In this document: in pieces, positions 26,438 to 33,888 of the stretch
Position numbering within the stretch: position 1 is the first letter of the stretch
Layout of the letters: each line of letters starts with the position of its first letter
NCBI GenBank assembly: GCA_963783045.1
Contig: CAWAMD010000001.1
Coordinates: forward strand, 186,001-250,000
Origin: CAWAMD01 sp963783045
GTDB taxonomy: Bacteria; Actinomycetota; Nitriliruptoria; Nitriliruptorales; Nitriliruptoraceae
Direction of reading: 5' to 3'
DNA: 64,000 bases
Position numbers and translations under genes: made by a program
Notes under the pieces: generated by a model
What the model was told of the DNA's origin: nothing
Database searches by the model: none
What the model saw: only the letters and a program-made list of their open reading frames with translations

Positions 26438-27067
26438 GTGGACGCTGTGCTGCTCGATCTCGACGGGACGCTGGTGGACTCCGTCTATCAGCACGTCGTG
26501 TCCTGGCATGCCGCCCTTCAGGCGGCCGGTGAGCACGGCATCCCGCAGTGGCGGATCCACGCCGGCATCGGCATGGGCTCCGACCGGCTGCTGCCGTGGC
26601 TGCTCGGGCGGCACGCCGACGCCGCGGCGGCGATCAGCGACGACCACACCCGCCGGTTCCTCGCGCTCGCCGAGGACGACCTGCGGCCCACGCGCGGGGC
26701 GCTGGCGCTGCTCGACGACCTCGAGACCCGTGAGGTGCCCCACCTCGTCGCCACCTCGGCCGGTGCGGACGAGCGCGAGGCGCTGCTCGAGGCGCTCGGC
26801 CGGCCGGCGCTGCCGACGACCGACGCCGACGACGTGGCGTCCTCGAAGCCGGCGCCGGACCTGCTCGTCGCCGGCTGCGCGCAGCTCGACGTGGATCCCC
26901 GTGACGTGACGGTCGTCGGAGACGCCCCGTGGGACATCGAGGCCGCGCAGCGGATCGGCGCCCGGGCCATCGGCGTGAGGACCGGCGGCTTCTCCGTCGC
27001 CGTGCTGCGGGCGGCCGGGGCGGTGGACGTCGTCGACGCGCCCGGCGACCTCGTCGGGCGCCTGTGA
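26438..27067 (+). CDS. HAD-superfamily hydrolase (phosphoglycolate phosphatase-like)
   Basis: A GTG start at 26438 with GAGAGGA upstream gives 209 residues. HAD motifs are clear: motif I LLDLDGTLVDS (residues 5-15), motif II ATSAG, motif III Lys in SSKPAPD and motif IV VVGDAPWDIEAA. The cap domain lies between motifs I and II. Members are small-molecule phosphatases of the PGMB/Gph type; the substrate is unknown. It is convergent with the helicase gene, 25 bp away. Confidence 0.9.
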   Translation: MDAVLLDLDGTLVDSVYQHVVSWHAALQAAGEHGIPQWRIHAGIGMGSDRLLPWLLGRHADAAAAISDDHTRRFLALAEDDLRPTRGALALLDDLETREVPHLVATSAGADEREALLEALGRPALPTTDADDVASSKPAPDLLVAGCAQLDVDPRDVTVVGDAPWDIEAAQRIGARAIGVRTGGFSVAVLRAAGAVDVVDAPGDLVGRL

Positions 27068-27092
27068 GCGAGCCCACGCCGCGGGCCGTGGC

Positions 27093-28571
27093 CTATCCCG
27101 CGTCCTCGAGGACCGCCAGGATGTCGTCGCCGTAGCGGTCGAGCTTCGTCGGACCGATTCCCGGACAGCGGGCGAGCTCGCGCAGGCTCCGCGGCTGTGC
27201 GCTGGCGATCGCGTCCAGGTGTGCGTCGTGGAGGATGATGTAGGCCGGCATCCCCTGGGCGGCGGCGGTCCGCCCGCGCCAGGCGCGCAGCGCCTCACCG
27301 GCCGCGGCGACGGTCGCCGGGTCGACCTCGGGGCCGGTCGGGGCGTCGGCCGTGCCGGCGAGGGTCCCGGCGCTCGCGGCGCGGGCCCGGCCGTCGGCTC
27401 CCCGCGGTGCCACCGCGGGTCGGGCGGGCGGCGCTGCAGCCAGGGTCGTGGCCTCGCCGTCCACGACCACGGGCTCGCCGAGGCGCACGTGGAGGTCGAT
27501 GCCGTCCGGCGTCGTCACGGTCACCTCCCGGCCGGCGACCCTGCGCACGGTGCCCGCGAACCCGCCCGTGACCGTGACCTGCACGCCGGGTTCGGCGATG
27601 ACCCGGCCGTCATCGCGGCGTGACGGCGGCCGCGGTGGCGGGGCGCCGGGGCTCGTGGCCGCGGTCGCCCGTGCGGCGGCCGGGCGCGCGAGCTCGTCGA
27701 GGAACGGCGACGACGCCGCCGCGTTGGCGACCACGGCGCACGCCTCGCGGCAGCGGGTGATCGCCACGTGGAAGACGCGCCGCTCCTCCTCGAGATCCTC
27801 CGACAGCCGGTGCGGCATCAACCCGGCGTTGGCCGCGAACACGACGACGCGGTCCCATTCCATGCCCTTGACGCGGTGCACGGTCGAGAGCGTGACGCCC
27901 TGCTCGTCGCCGGGGTCGCGCAGCCGGGAGGTCAACCACTCGCCGAAGGTGACCGGGTCGGGGTGCAGCGCGGCGAGCTGCTCGAGCGCGTCGAGGTCGT
28001 CGCCGTGGGAGGAGCCCTCCGGGCGGCTGCTGGACGAGTCGAGGGCGTCCATGGCCTCCCCCAGGCCGATGCGGTTGCGGATGATCGACAGGGCCTCGGC
28101 GGTGTCGGCGCCGTCGGTGATCGCGCCGGTCAGGTACCGGACATCGGCGAGGTACTCCCCGAGCCGGTCGACGGCCCGCCCGTCGAGGACCTCGAGCACG
28201 TCGCTGAGCCGGTCGAGCGACCACCGCGGGGAGCGGCGCAGCAGCGGTTCCACCCGGGAGATCACCTTCCGCGACGGTCGCCGCAGCGTCTCGGTCAGGT
28301 CCTCGCGGCGCATGCGCTCCGGGTCGAGCCCGATCCGCAGGTAGGCGAGCGCCGTCCGGATCCCGGTACGCCGAAGGACGTCCGGTCCGAGGGCGGCCGT
28401 GTGCGCGATACCGGCCTCGCCGAGGGCGACCTGGACGGGCAGGAGCGCCGAGTTCACGCGTGCGAGCACCGCCACCTCGGCCGGGGTCCTGCCGCCGTCG
28501 ATCCAGTCGCGCACGACCTCGACGGTGCGTGCCGCCATGGCCGGCGCGTCGACGCGGTGGACGTCGATCAC
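27093..28571 (-). CDS. UvrD/PcrA-type helicase, C-terminal half with HRDC domain
   Basis: The reading frame starts at a GTG at 28571 that overlaps the stop of the upstream half (GTGA). It has 492 residues: helicase 1B/2B and 2A region with motif V TLSTVHRVKGMEWDRVVVFAAN and motif VI FHVAITRCR, a Pro-rich linker, a small beta domain (QVTVTGGFAGTVRRVAGREVTVTT) and an HRDC domain at the C-terminus (LRAWRGRTAAAQGMPAYIILHDAHLDAIA). Together with the gene before it this makes one normal UvrD-like helicase. A single base shift at 28565-28575 would fuse them, so this is either a split gene or a frameshift. Confidence 0.85.
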   Translation of the reverse strand: MIDVHRVDAPAMAARTVEVVRDWIDGGRTPAEVAVLARVNSALLPVQVALGEAGIAHTAALGPDVLRRTGIRTALAYLRIGLDPERMRREDLTETLRRPSRKVISRVEPLLRRSPRWSLDRLSDVLEVLDGRAVDRLGEYLADVRYLTGAITDGADTAEALSIIRNRIGLGEAMDALDSSSSRPEGSSHGDDLDALEQLAALHPDPVTFGEWLTSRLRDPGDEQGVTLSTVHRVKGMEWDRVVVFAANAGLMPHRLSEDLEEERRVFHVAITRCREACAVVANAAASSPFLDELARPAAARATAATSPGAPPPRPPSRRDDGRVIAEPGVQVTVTGGFAGTVRRVAGREVTVTTPDGIDLHVRLGEPVVVDGEATTLAAAPPARPAVAPRGADGRARAASAGTLAGTADAPTGPEVDPATVAAAGEALRAWRGRTAAAQGMPAYIILHDAHLDAIASAQPRSLRELARCPGIGPTKLDRYGDDILAVLEDAG

Positions 28572-29977
28572 GACGTCCTCCCGGCGCGGATCGTCTTCGG
28601 CACGCGCCGGCGGTTGTGGCTCAGCAGCGTGGTGGCCTGTGTGACGACCGTCGGCGGGCAGCGGTAGTTCACCTCGAGCGCGAGGTGGGCGGCGTCGGGG
28701 AAGTAGCGGTCGAAGTCGACGAGGTAGTCGGGGCTGGCGCCGGCGTAGCCGTAGATCACCTGGTCGTCGTCGCCGACGGCGAACACCTGGTAGCCGGGCG
28801 CGGCACAGAGGCGCAGCAGCAGCATGAACGCGGGCGTGAGATCCTGGAACTCGTCGACGAGCAGGTGGGTGCAGCGGCGCTGGACGCGGCGGCGCAGGTC
28901 CGGGCGGGTCAGCAGCAGCTCGATGGCACGGTAGATCTGCTCGTCGAAGTCGAGCTGCCGGCGCCGGGCCAGCGTGTCCCGGTAGTCGTCGAAGATGTCG
29001 GCGAAGCCGGGGACGTCGTCGCGGGCGGCCTCAACGTCGGCGGGCTCGCGCAGCGCGAGCCGGACCTCGGCGAGCGCCTCGAGGTAGGGCTGATAGGGAT
29101 CCTGGTTCGGTACCCGACCGACGGAGACGAGCCGGTCGAGGATGCCGCGCACGTCGCGCTCCTCGATGACGGTCCGCCGCTCGTCGAGGTTGCAGATCCA
29201 CAGTGCCAGCGAATGGACCGTCCGAATGTTGGCGTGCAGCCCCTCGGTCCGGGACCGCAGCTCCCGGGCCGCCCGCGTGTTGTAGGCGACGGCCGTCACG
29301 AGCTCCGGCTCGTAGCCACGGTCGGCCAGCAGGTGGCGCAGCCGCGCGGTCAGCACGCGGGTCTTGCCCGAGCCGGCCGGCGCCACGATGCGGGCGGCAC
29401 CGCCACCGTGGGAGACCGCGGCGAGCTGGTCGTCAGCCAGCGGCTCGTCGACCGGCGCCCGTCCCATCGTTATGGGCCGGCCGAGGAGGATCGACTCCCG
29501 GTGGACCGTGGGGACCTCCAGCGGCTCGCGGGGCCCGCCGTCGCACCACACGTCGAGGTCGCCGATCCGGGCGTCGGCGACGGTCGAGGGCTCGGCGCCC
29601 CGGCGCCGAGCCAGCACCCCGTGCCACCAGATCGGGTCGCCGCGGCGGGCGTCGTAGTTGTTCGCCCAGATCAGGAAGTGCAGCCGCTCGCGAGCGAGCT
29701 CGAGGGCCGGCGTGAGCCTGAAGGGCGCCTCCGTGACGGTTTCGGGCGCGCGCAGTCCATCGTTGTCGACCGCCAGCTCGACCACGACGGGGCGGCGCCG
29801 GACCCAGTGATGGTGGAGCACCCGGGCGGCGTGGGCGGGACTCGACGCCACGTCGGCGTCGATCCGGACACGCCGCAGGTCCCCGAAGCCGTCCGGCGGC
29901 GGCTGGCCGTCCGCGACGACCACGCCCCGCCCCAGCACGGCGGGGCCGGGGAACGGCGTCGGGTCTTCAGCGGGCAT
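28568..29977 (-). CDS. UvrD/PcrA-type helicase, N-terminal half (motifs Q-IV)
   Basis: The ATG at 29977 gives 469 residues. The first 170 residues are an unusual N-terminal region (contains HFLIWANNYDARRGDPIWWHGVL) that I cannot assign. From about 190 it is a UvrD N-terminal helicase core: ADDQLAAV, Walker A APAGSGKTRVL, motif Ia TAVAYNTRAARELRSRT, motif II LLVDEFQDLTP, motif III AVGDDDQVIYGYAGA and motif IV LEVNYRCPPTVV. It stops right after HNRRRVPKTIRAG, where family members continue without a break. The continuation is the overlapping frame beginning at 28571. ATP-dependent 3'-5' unwinding in DNA repair is the family role. Confidence 0.86.
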   Translation of the reverse strand: MPAEDPTPFPGPAVLGRGVVVADGQPPPDGFGDLRRVRIDADVASSPAHAARVLHHHWVRRRPVVVELAVDNDGLRAPETVTEAPFRLTPALELARERLHFLIWANNYDARRGDPIWWHGVLARRRGAEPSTVADARIGDLDVWCDGGPREPLEVPTVHRESILLGRPITMGRAPVDEPLADDQLAAVSHGGGAARIVAPAGSGKTRVLTARLRHLLADRGYEPELVTAVAYNTRAARELRSRTEGLHANIRTVHSLALWICNLDERRTVIEERDVRGILDRLVSVGRVPNQDPYQPYLEALAEVRLALREPADVEAARDDVPGFADIFDDYRDTLARRRQLDFDEQIYRAIELLLTRPDLRRRVQRRCTHLLVDEFQDLTPAFMLLLRLCAAPGYQVFAVGDDDQVIYGYAGASPDYLVDFDRYFPDAAHLALEVNYRCPPTVVTQATTLLSHNRRRVPKTIRAGRTS

Positions 29978-30184
29978 GGGAGACCAGGCGTGGGCGCGGA
30001 GGCGGGGTGCGGACACCGGCAGGCTAGGGGCTCGGTCACGCCCGCCACCAGCACGGGCCACGGATGCCGTGGAGACCGGCCGACCGGCCCCGGGACGCCG
30101 GGGCGGGAGGCCCGGGGTGCCGGGTGCCGTCGCCGATAGCCTGCGCGCGTCCTGCCGCCCACCAGAAGCCCGGCGAGGTGCTCG

Positions 30185-30580
30185 ATGATGGACCGTTCAC
30201 GGCCGGCGCGCCGCCTGCGTCGCGGGCTCGTCCTCGTCCTCGCCGCTGGCCTGCTGGCCGCGTGCGGCGGCGGTGGTGGCGGAACCCCGGTCGCGGAGGG
30301 GGACCCGGCGGCCGGTCGCCCCGTGTTCCAGGACACCTGCGCTGCCTGCCACGGTGAGGACCTGCGGGGAAGCTCGACCGGTCCGCCGCTGATCCACGAG
30401 TACTACGTCCCCTCGCATCACAGCGATGCGTCCATCGAGCTCGCGATCAAGCGGGGCGTCCAGCCCCACCACTGGCACTTCGGTCCGATGCCGGCATGGC
30501 CGAGCCTCACCGACCAGGAGATCGCCGACGTGATCGCCTACGTCCGTCAGCAGCAGCGCGAGGCGGGACTCATCGAGTGA
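30185..30580 (+). CDS. Cytochrome c lipoprotein
   Basis: The protein has 131 residues. The signal ends in a lipobox (GLLAACG, Cys about 27) followed by a Gly run. The haem c site is CAACH (about residues 52-56), and MPAWP supplies a candidate axial Met (about 104). The fold and length fit a single-haem class I cytochrome c (CcmH/SoxX-like small type), held on the outer face of the membrane. It lies just before copZ/csoR but in the opposite orientation. A role as electron carrier, possibly for copper-linked or terminal oxidase chemistry, is inference. Confidence 0.9.
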   Translation: MMDRSRPARRLRRGLVLVLAAGLLAACGGGGGGTPVAEGDPAAGRPVFQDTCAACHGEDLRGSSTGPPLIHEYYVPSHHSDASIELAIKRGVQPHHWHFGPMPAWPSLTDQEIADVIAYVRQQQREAGLIE

Positions 30581-30602
30581 ACCCGCCCCGCGCCGCGTGT
30601 GG

Positions 30603-30803
30603 TCAAGCGGAGGCGACCTCGTAGCCTGCCTCGTCGATCGCCGCGATGATGGCCTGCTCGTCGGCGGCGCCCTCGACGGTGACGGTCCTGGCGTCCACGT
30701 CGACGTCGACGGCCGTCACGCCGCTGACCTCGGACACCTCGCCTTCGATGGCCATCTTGCAGTGGTTGCAGGAGATTCCAGGGACGTTGTAGGTGCGGGA
30801 CAC
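30603..30803 (-). CDS. copZ: CopZ-like heavy-metal-associated (HMA) copper chaperone
   Basis: A GTG start at 30803, preceded by GAAGGAG, gives 66 residues forming one HMA domain with the metal site GISCNHCKMAIEGEV (CxxC) and the ferredoxin-like fold pattern VTAVDVDVDARTVTVEG. CopZ binds Cu(I) and delivers it to a copper-exporting P-type ATPase or to the CsoR sensor. It lies 71 bp downstream of csoR in the same direction, so the two are probably one copper-responsive unit. No CopA ATPase is in the window. Confidence 0.93.
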   Translation of the reverse strand: MSRTYNVPGISCNHCKMAIEGEVSEVSGVTAVDVDVDARTVTVEGAADEQAIIAAIDEAGYEVASA

Positions 30804-30874
30804 CGTGGCTCCTTCGTTGCGGGAGAGCGTGCTGCCGCGTGCGTCCGCCGGGGCCCGGCGGCCGGCGGCGGTGG

Positions 30875-31162
30875 TCAGTGCTTGACGAGCCGATCGATCA
30901 CGCCGAGGGCTTCCTCGATCTTGTCGTCGGCCTCTTGGCCGGGGCCGTGCTCGATGGCGTCGCGGACGCAGTGCCGGACGTGGTCGTCCAGCATGGTCAC
31001 CGCCACGCCCTGCAGCGCACGTTCGACCGACGAGATCTGCGTCAGCACGTCGATGCAGTAGCGGTCGGACTCGATCATGCGCTGCAGCCCCCGGACCTGG
31101 CCCTCGATGCGGCGGAGTCGGCCGAGGAGTTCCTCGCTGCGTGCTGCGTAACCGTGTGCCAT
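30875..31162 (-). CDS. csoR: CsoR-family copper-sensing repressor
   Basis: The ATG at 31162 gives 95 residues in the all-alpha CsoR fold (LLGRLRRIEGQVRGLQRMIE). The Cu(I) ligands are present: Cys in RYCIDVL (x), and His and Cys in DDHVRHC (H-x3-C), the W-x-y-z arrangement of true copper sensors. CsoR binds a GC-rich operator when copper-free and releases it on Cu(I) binding. The promoter just upstream has an operator-like C/G tract (see 31196-31238), consistent with autoregulation. Confidence 0.93.
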   Translation of the reverse strand: MAHGYAARSEELLGRLRRIEGQVRGLQRMIESDRYCIDVLTQISSVERALQGVAVTMLDDHVRHCVRDAIEHGPGQEADDKIEEALGVIDRLVKH

Positions 31163-31195
31163 GCCGTCTCCGTCGGGCGCGCGCGGGTTCGCCCC

Positions 31196-31238
31196 AGTAT
31201 AGAGGCACATAGGGGGTAGGGGTAGGGGGTACGCCTCT
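31196..31238 (-). promoter_or_regulatory. csoR promoter with CsoR-operator-like tract
   Basis: On the minus strand a TATACT -10 (31201-31196) lies about 35 bp before the csoR ATG. Upstream, at 31209-31232, are iterated TACCCC(C) units covering the spacer and -35 position, and the whole is bracketed by a 6-bp inverted repeat (AGAGGC / GCCTCT, 31201-31206 and 31233-31238). GC-rich TACCC-type boxes are typical of CsoR operators. Binding is inferred. Confidence 0.55.
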
Positions 31239-31244
31239 GATCTT

Positions 31245-31408
31245 GCTGCGCCGTGCGTGCTCGCTGCGCTGCGCGCCACCGGCGACCTTGGCTGCGCCGT
31301 GCGTGCTCGCTGCGCTGCGCGCCACCGGCGACCTTGGCTGCGCCGTGCGTGCTCGCTGCGCTGCGCGCCACCGGCGACCTTGGCTGCGCCGTGCGTGCTC
31401 GCTGCGCT
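31245..31408. repeat. 46-bp tandem repeat, three full copies and part of a fourth
   Basis: Units at 31245-31290, 31291-31336 and 31337-31382 are identical as far as I can read; a fourth, 31383-31408, is truncated. Each unit starts GCTGCGCCGTGCGTGCTCGC and includes CCACCGGCGACC. All frames across it are open by composition, so overlapping ORFs here are not good evidence for genes. It lies between csoR and a small HTH gene. Confidence 0.9.
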
Positions 31409-31417
31409 TGCTCAGCC

Positions 31418-31702
31418 CTACCGGCGACTGCGCTCGGCACCCTGCGGCGGGTTGTGCGCCGGTTGCGCCCGCAGCCAGTCGAGCACCTCGTCCTTCAGGT
31501 ACTTGAACGTCCGCCCCCCCGGAACCCGATGGGCCGGCAGCACACCCTCCCGGGAGAGGCGGCGCACCGTGTCGATGTTCATGCCGAGCAGGTCCGCGAC
31601 CATCGCCGCATCGAGCACGGGGGGATAGTCGTCGGCCACGATGCCTCCGGCGATCGGGACGGTCGGACTGCGATCGAGCGCAGCCGGATCGAGAGCGGAC
31701 AC
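31418..31702 (-). CDS. Excisionase/MerR-like small DNA-binding protein
   Basis: A GTG at 31702 gives 94 residues. The core, PPVLDAAMVADLLGMNIDTVRRLSREGVLPAHRVPGGRTFKYLKDEVLDWLRAQ, is a winged helix of the HTH_17/excisionase (BldC-like) type: a tandem start of helix-turn-helix followed by the wing GGRTFKYLKDEV. The Arg/Gln-rich tail runs into the 46-bp repeat region. Such proteins act as recombination directionality factors or small regulators. With no integrase adjacent, a regulatory role is more likely. Confidence 0.8.
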   Translation of the reverse strand: MSALDPAALDRSPTVPIAGGIVADDYPPVLDAAMVADLLGMNIDTVRRLSREGVLPAHRVPGGRTFKYLKDEVLDWLRAQPAHNPPQGAERSRR

Positions 31703-31924
31703 GCGCCAACACGATACAGCAGCGTCGAGCCGGCCCGAACGGTCCGCGGCGTGGCGCTGTGGATGTTGACCGCGGCGCGGCCTGCCGTCCACAGGGCGCC
31801 GGCCGATGCCGCCCGTGCGCTCACCGTGGTCGGATAGATCTTCCTGTGGTCGGCGGGAGGAACCGCGGCCTGCGCCGTCGAACACCCGCCGTGCCCGCCG
31901 TGGACCGTCTTCTGGGGTTAGAAC

Positions 31925-32668
31925 GTGACGACCACCGATCTGCCGACGCGCGCACCGTCACGATCGCCGGCATCACCGCCGCGACGGCGTCTGGCCAGCC
32001 GGTTCTCGACCGGGCACGTGCTGATGCTGGTCATCGGGGTGCTGGCCGCGGTCGCGAACTTCGCCGTCCTGACCGCCAGTCAGGACTCGGTCGGGGTCCT
32101 CGTCGCCCGCCATCCGCTGCGTGCCGGGGCACCGCTGGAGCGGACCGACCTGCGCGTCACCGAGCTGCGCGTCGACGACGACACGCTGGCCGGGCTCATC
32201 CGCCGCGACGACCTGGCGGCGGTGGACGGGCAGGTCGTCGCCGTGGACGTCCCCGAGGGCGCACTCGTGCGCCGAGCCGACCTGCGCCCGGCGGCCGCGG
32301 CGGCCGGGCTGCGGCGGATGAGCGTCCCGGTGCCGCGCGAGCGGGCCGTCGGCGGGGCGATCGCGCCCGGCGACCGGATCGACCTCGTCCGGGTCCACGA
32401 CGGGGTTCCGGCGTATCTGGTGGCCGGGGCGCGGGTCGTCGACGTGGCCGACGGTGGCGGCGCCGCACTCGGCAGTCTCGACCGGTTCGCCATCACGATC
32501 GAGGTCGAGGCACAGCAGGCCCTGTGTGTCGCCGCGGCCATCGACGACGACGCGCTGTCGGTCCTGCTCTCGACCGGCCAGCAGCCGGTGCCGGTCACAC
32601 CGTGCGTGACCGGGCCGGCGGTCCCGGACTCGGCGTCCGCCGCGGGGACCCGCGGAGGCCGGCCGTGA
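31925..32668 (+). CDS. cpaB: CpaB/RcpC-like SAF-domain pilus assembly protein
   Basis: A GTG start gives 247 residues. A single membrane helix (about 28-50) is followed by a SAF domain (LVARHPLRAGAPLERTDLRV...AVDVPEGALV) and an RcpC-like region (AIAPGDRIDLVRVHDG). In Tad systems CpaB/RcpC is a periplasmic or exterior assembly factor. It is the first gene of an operon whose genes overlap by four bases, ending GTGA into the next. Confidence 0.85.
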   Translation: MTTTDLPTRAPSRSPASPPRRRLASRFSTGHVLMLVIGVLAAVANFAVLTASQDSVGVLVARHPLRAGAPLERTDLRVTELRVDDDTLAGLIRRDDLAAVDGQVVAVDVPEGALVRRADLRPAAAAAGLRRMSVPVPRERAVGGAIAPGDRIDLVRVHDGVPAYLVAGARVVDVADGGGAALGSLDRFAITIEVEAQQALCVAAAIDDDALSVLLSTGQQPVPVTPCVTGPAVPDSASAAGTRGGRP

Positions 32669-33888
32669 CGGGCGCCGAGATCGCGATCGTCGTCTCGTCC
32701 CGCGACTGGGCCGAGCGCCTCCACCGGTTCGTCGCCGACCACGGCGGCGCGCGGGTCCGGGCCCGGGTGCTCGACGGCGCCGAGGCGGTCGCCGAGGGGT
32801 ACGCGGTGCTGGTGGCCGACGACCTCACCTCCTTCCTGACGCACCGGCTCGTCGAGACGCTGCATCGCTCGGGACGGCGCGTGCTCGGTGTGTACGACCC
32901 CGTCGAGCCGGCCGGTCGCAACCACCTGCTCGAGCTCGGCGTCGACGACACGATCACCTCCCTGTCCGCACCCGAGGAGTTCCTCGCCGCCATCGACGGG
33001 CTGGCGCTCGCCGCCGCCGCCGACCTCGACGGCGAGCTCCGCGACCTCGTCGGGCCCACCGAGCAGGCGCTCGACGCCGGCGCGGCGGCGCCCGGACGTG
33101 GCACGGTGGTCGCGGTCGGTGGACCCGCCGGCGGTCCCGGCGCCACGGAGGTCGCGCTGGGGCTGTCGGCAGCCGTGGCCCGGCGGGGCGGGAGCGTCGC
33201 GCTCGTCGACGCCGACGACGTGGCACCGAGCGTCGCCCAGCGGCTCGGTCTTCCGCTCCACCCGAACATCCGGGCCGTCGCCGAGGCCGTGGAGCACGGC
33301 GCCGACGACCTCGGCGACCTCGTGCTCGAGGTCGACGGGATCGCGGTCGTGCCCGGCCTGCCCAGCGCCAGCGACTGGGCCGCGCTGCGTCCTGGCGAGG
33401 TCGTCAACGTCGTCCACGACGCCGCAGCGTTGGCCGACGCCGTCGTCGTCAACGTCGGTCACCGGCTCGAGGACCTCGCCGGACCGATGACGGGACAGGG
33501 CCGTCACCGGATCGCCCAGGCGGCGCTGTCGGCGGCGGACCGCGTCCTGGCCGTGGCCGCGCCGACGCCGGTTGGCCTGCGCCGGCTCCTGGACTGGATC
33601 GCGGAGGCATGCGCCTTCACCGAGGCACCGGTCGAGGTGGCGTTCAACCGCGTCCCCGATGACCGCTTCCTGCAGGGCGAGCTCGAAGCGGAGCTGCGGC
33701 GCAACCACTCGCCCACGACGGTGGTCTTCGTGCCCGAGGACCCCCGGGTCCACCGGGCGGCGTGGAGCGGGCAGCAGGTCGCCGCCGGTCCGTTCACGCG
33801 GGTCCTCGACGGCCTCGCGGGTGCGCTCGTCGACGAGCTGCCCCCGGTCCGGCAGCGCCGCCGGATCCCGTGGAGGCCCGGTCGATGA
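32665..33888 (+). CDS. CpaE/TadZ-like ATPase with degenerate P-loop
   Basis: The protein has 407 residues from a GTG overlapping the cpaB stop. An N-terminal receiver-like domain (residues 1-120; VLVADDLTSFLT) precedes a MinD/ParA-like domain beginning VVAVGGPAGGPGATEVALGL. In the canonical deviant Walker A (KGGVGKT) both Lys residues are essential; here they are replaced, so ATP binding may be lost or altered. TadZ/CpaE localises the pilus machine to a site in the cell. Position between cpaB and cpaF fits. Confidence 0.85.
   Translation: MTGAEIAIVVSSRDWAERLHRFVADHGGARVRARVLDGAEAVAEGYAVLVADDLTSFLTHRLVETLHRSGRRVLGVYDPVEPAGRNHLLELGVDDTITSLSAPEEFLAAIDGLALAAAADLDGELRDLVGPTEQALDAGAAAPGRGTVVAVGGPAGGPGATEVALGLSAAVARRGGSVALVDADDVAPSVAQRLGLPLHPNIRAVAEAVEHGADDLGDLVLEVDGIAVVPGLPSASDWAALRPGEVVNVVHDAAALADAVVVNVGHRLEDLAGPMTGQGRHRIAQAALSAADRVLAVAAPTPVGLRRLLDWIAEACAFTEAPVEVAFNRVPDDRFLQGELEAELRRNHSPTTVVFVPEDPRVHRAAWSGQQVAAGPFTRVLDGLAGALVDELPPVRQRRRIPWRPGR

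Noticed and set aside
24156..26909. 917-residue plus-strand frame
   Set aside because: Antisense to the ceramidase-like gene and into the HAD gene; no domain.
31245..31408. Possible CRISPR array
   Set aside because: The units are directly adjacent with no unique spacers and no cas genes are present.
31243..31837. Plus- and minus-strand frames with repeated RRACSLRCAPPATLA-type peptides
   Set aside because: They translate the 46-bp tandem repeat; all frames are open because of composition, and no protein signal remains outside it.
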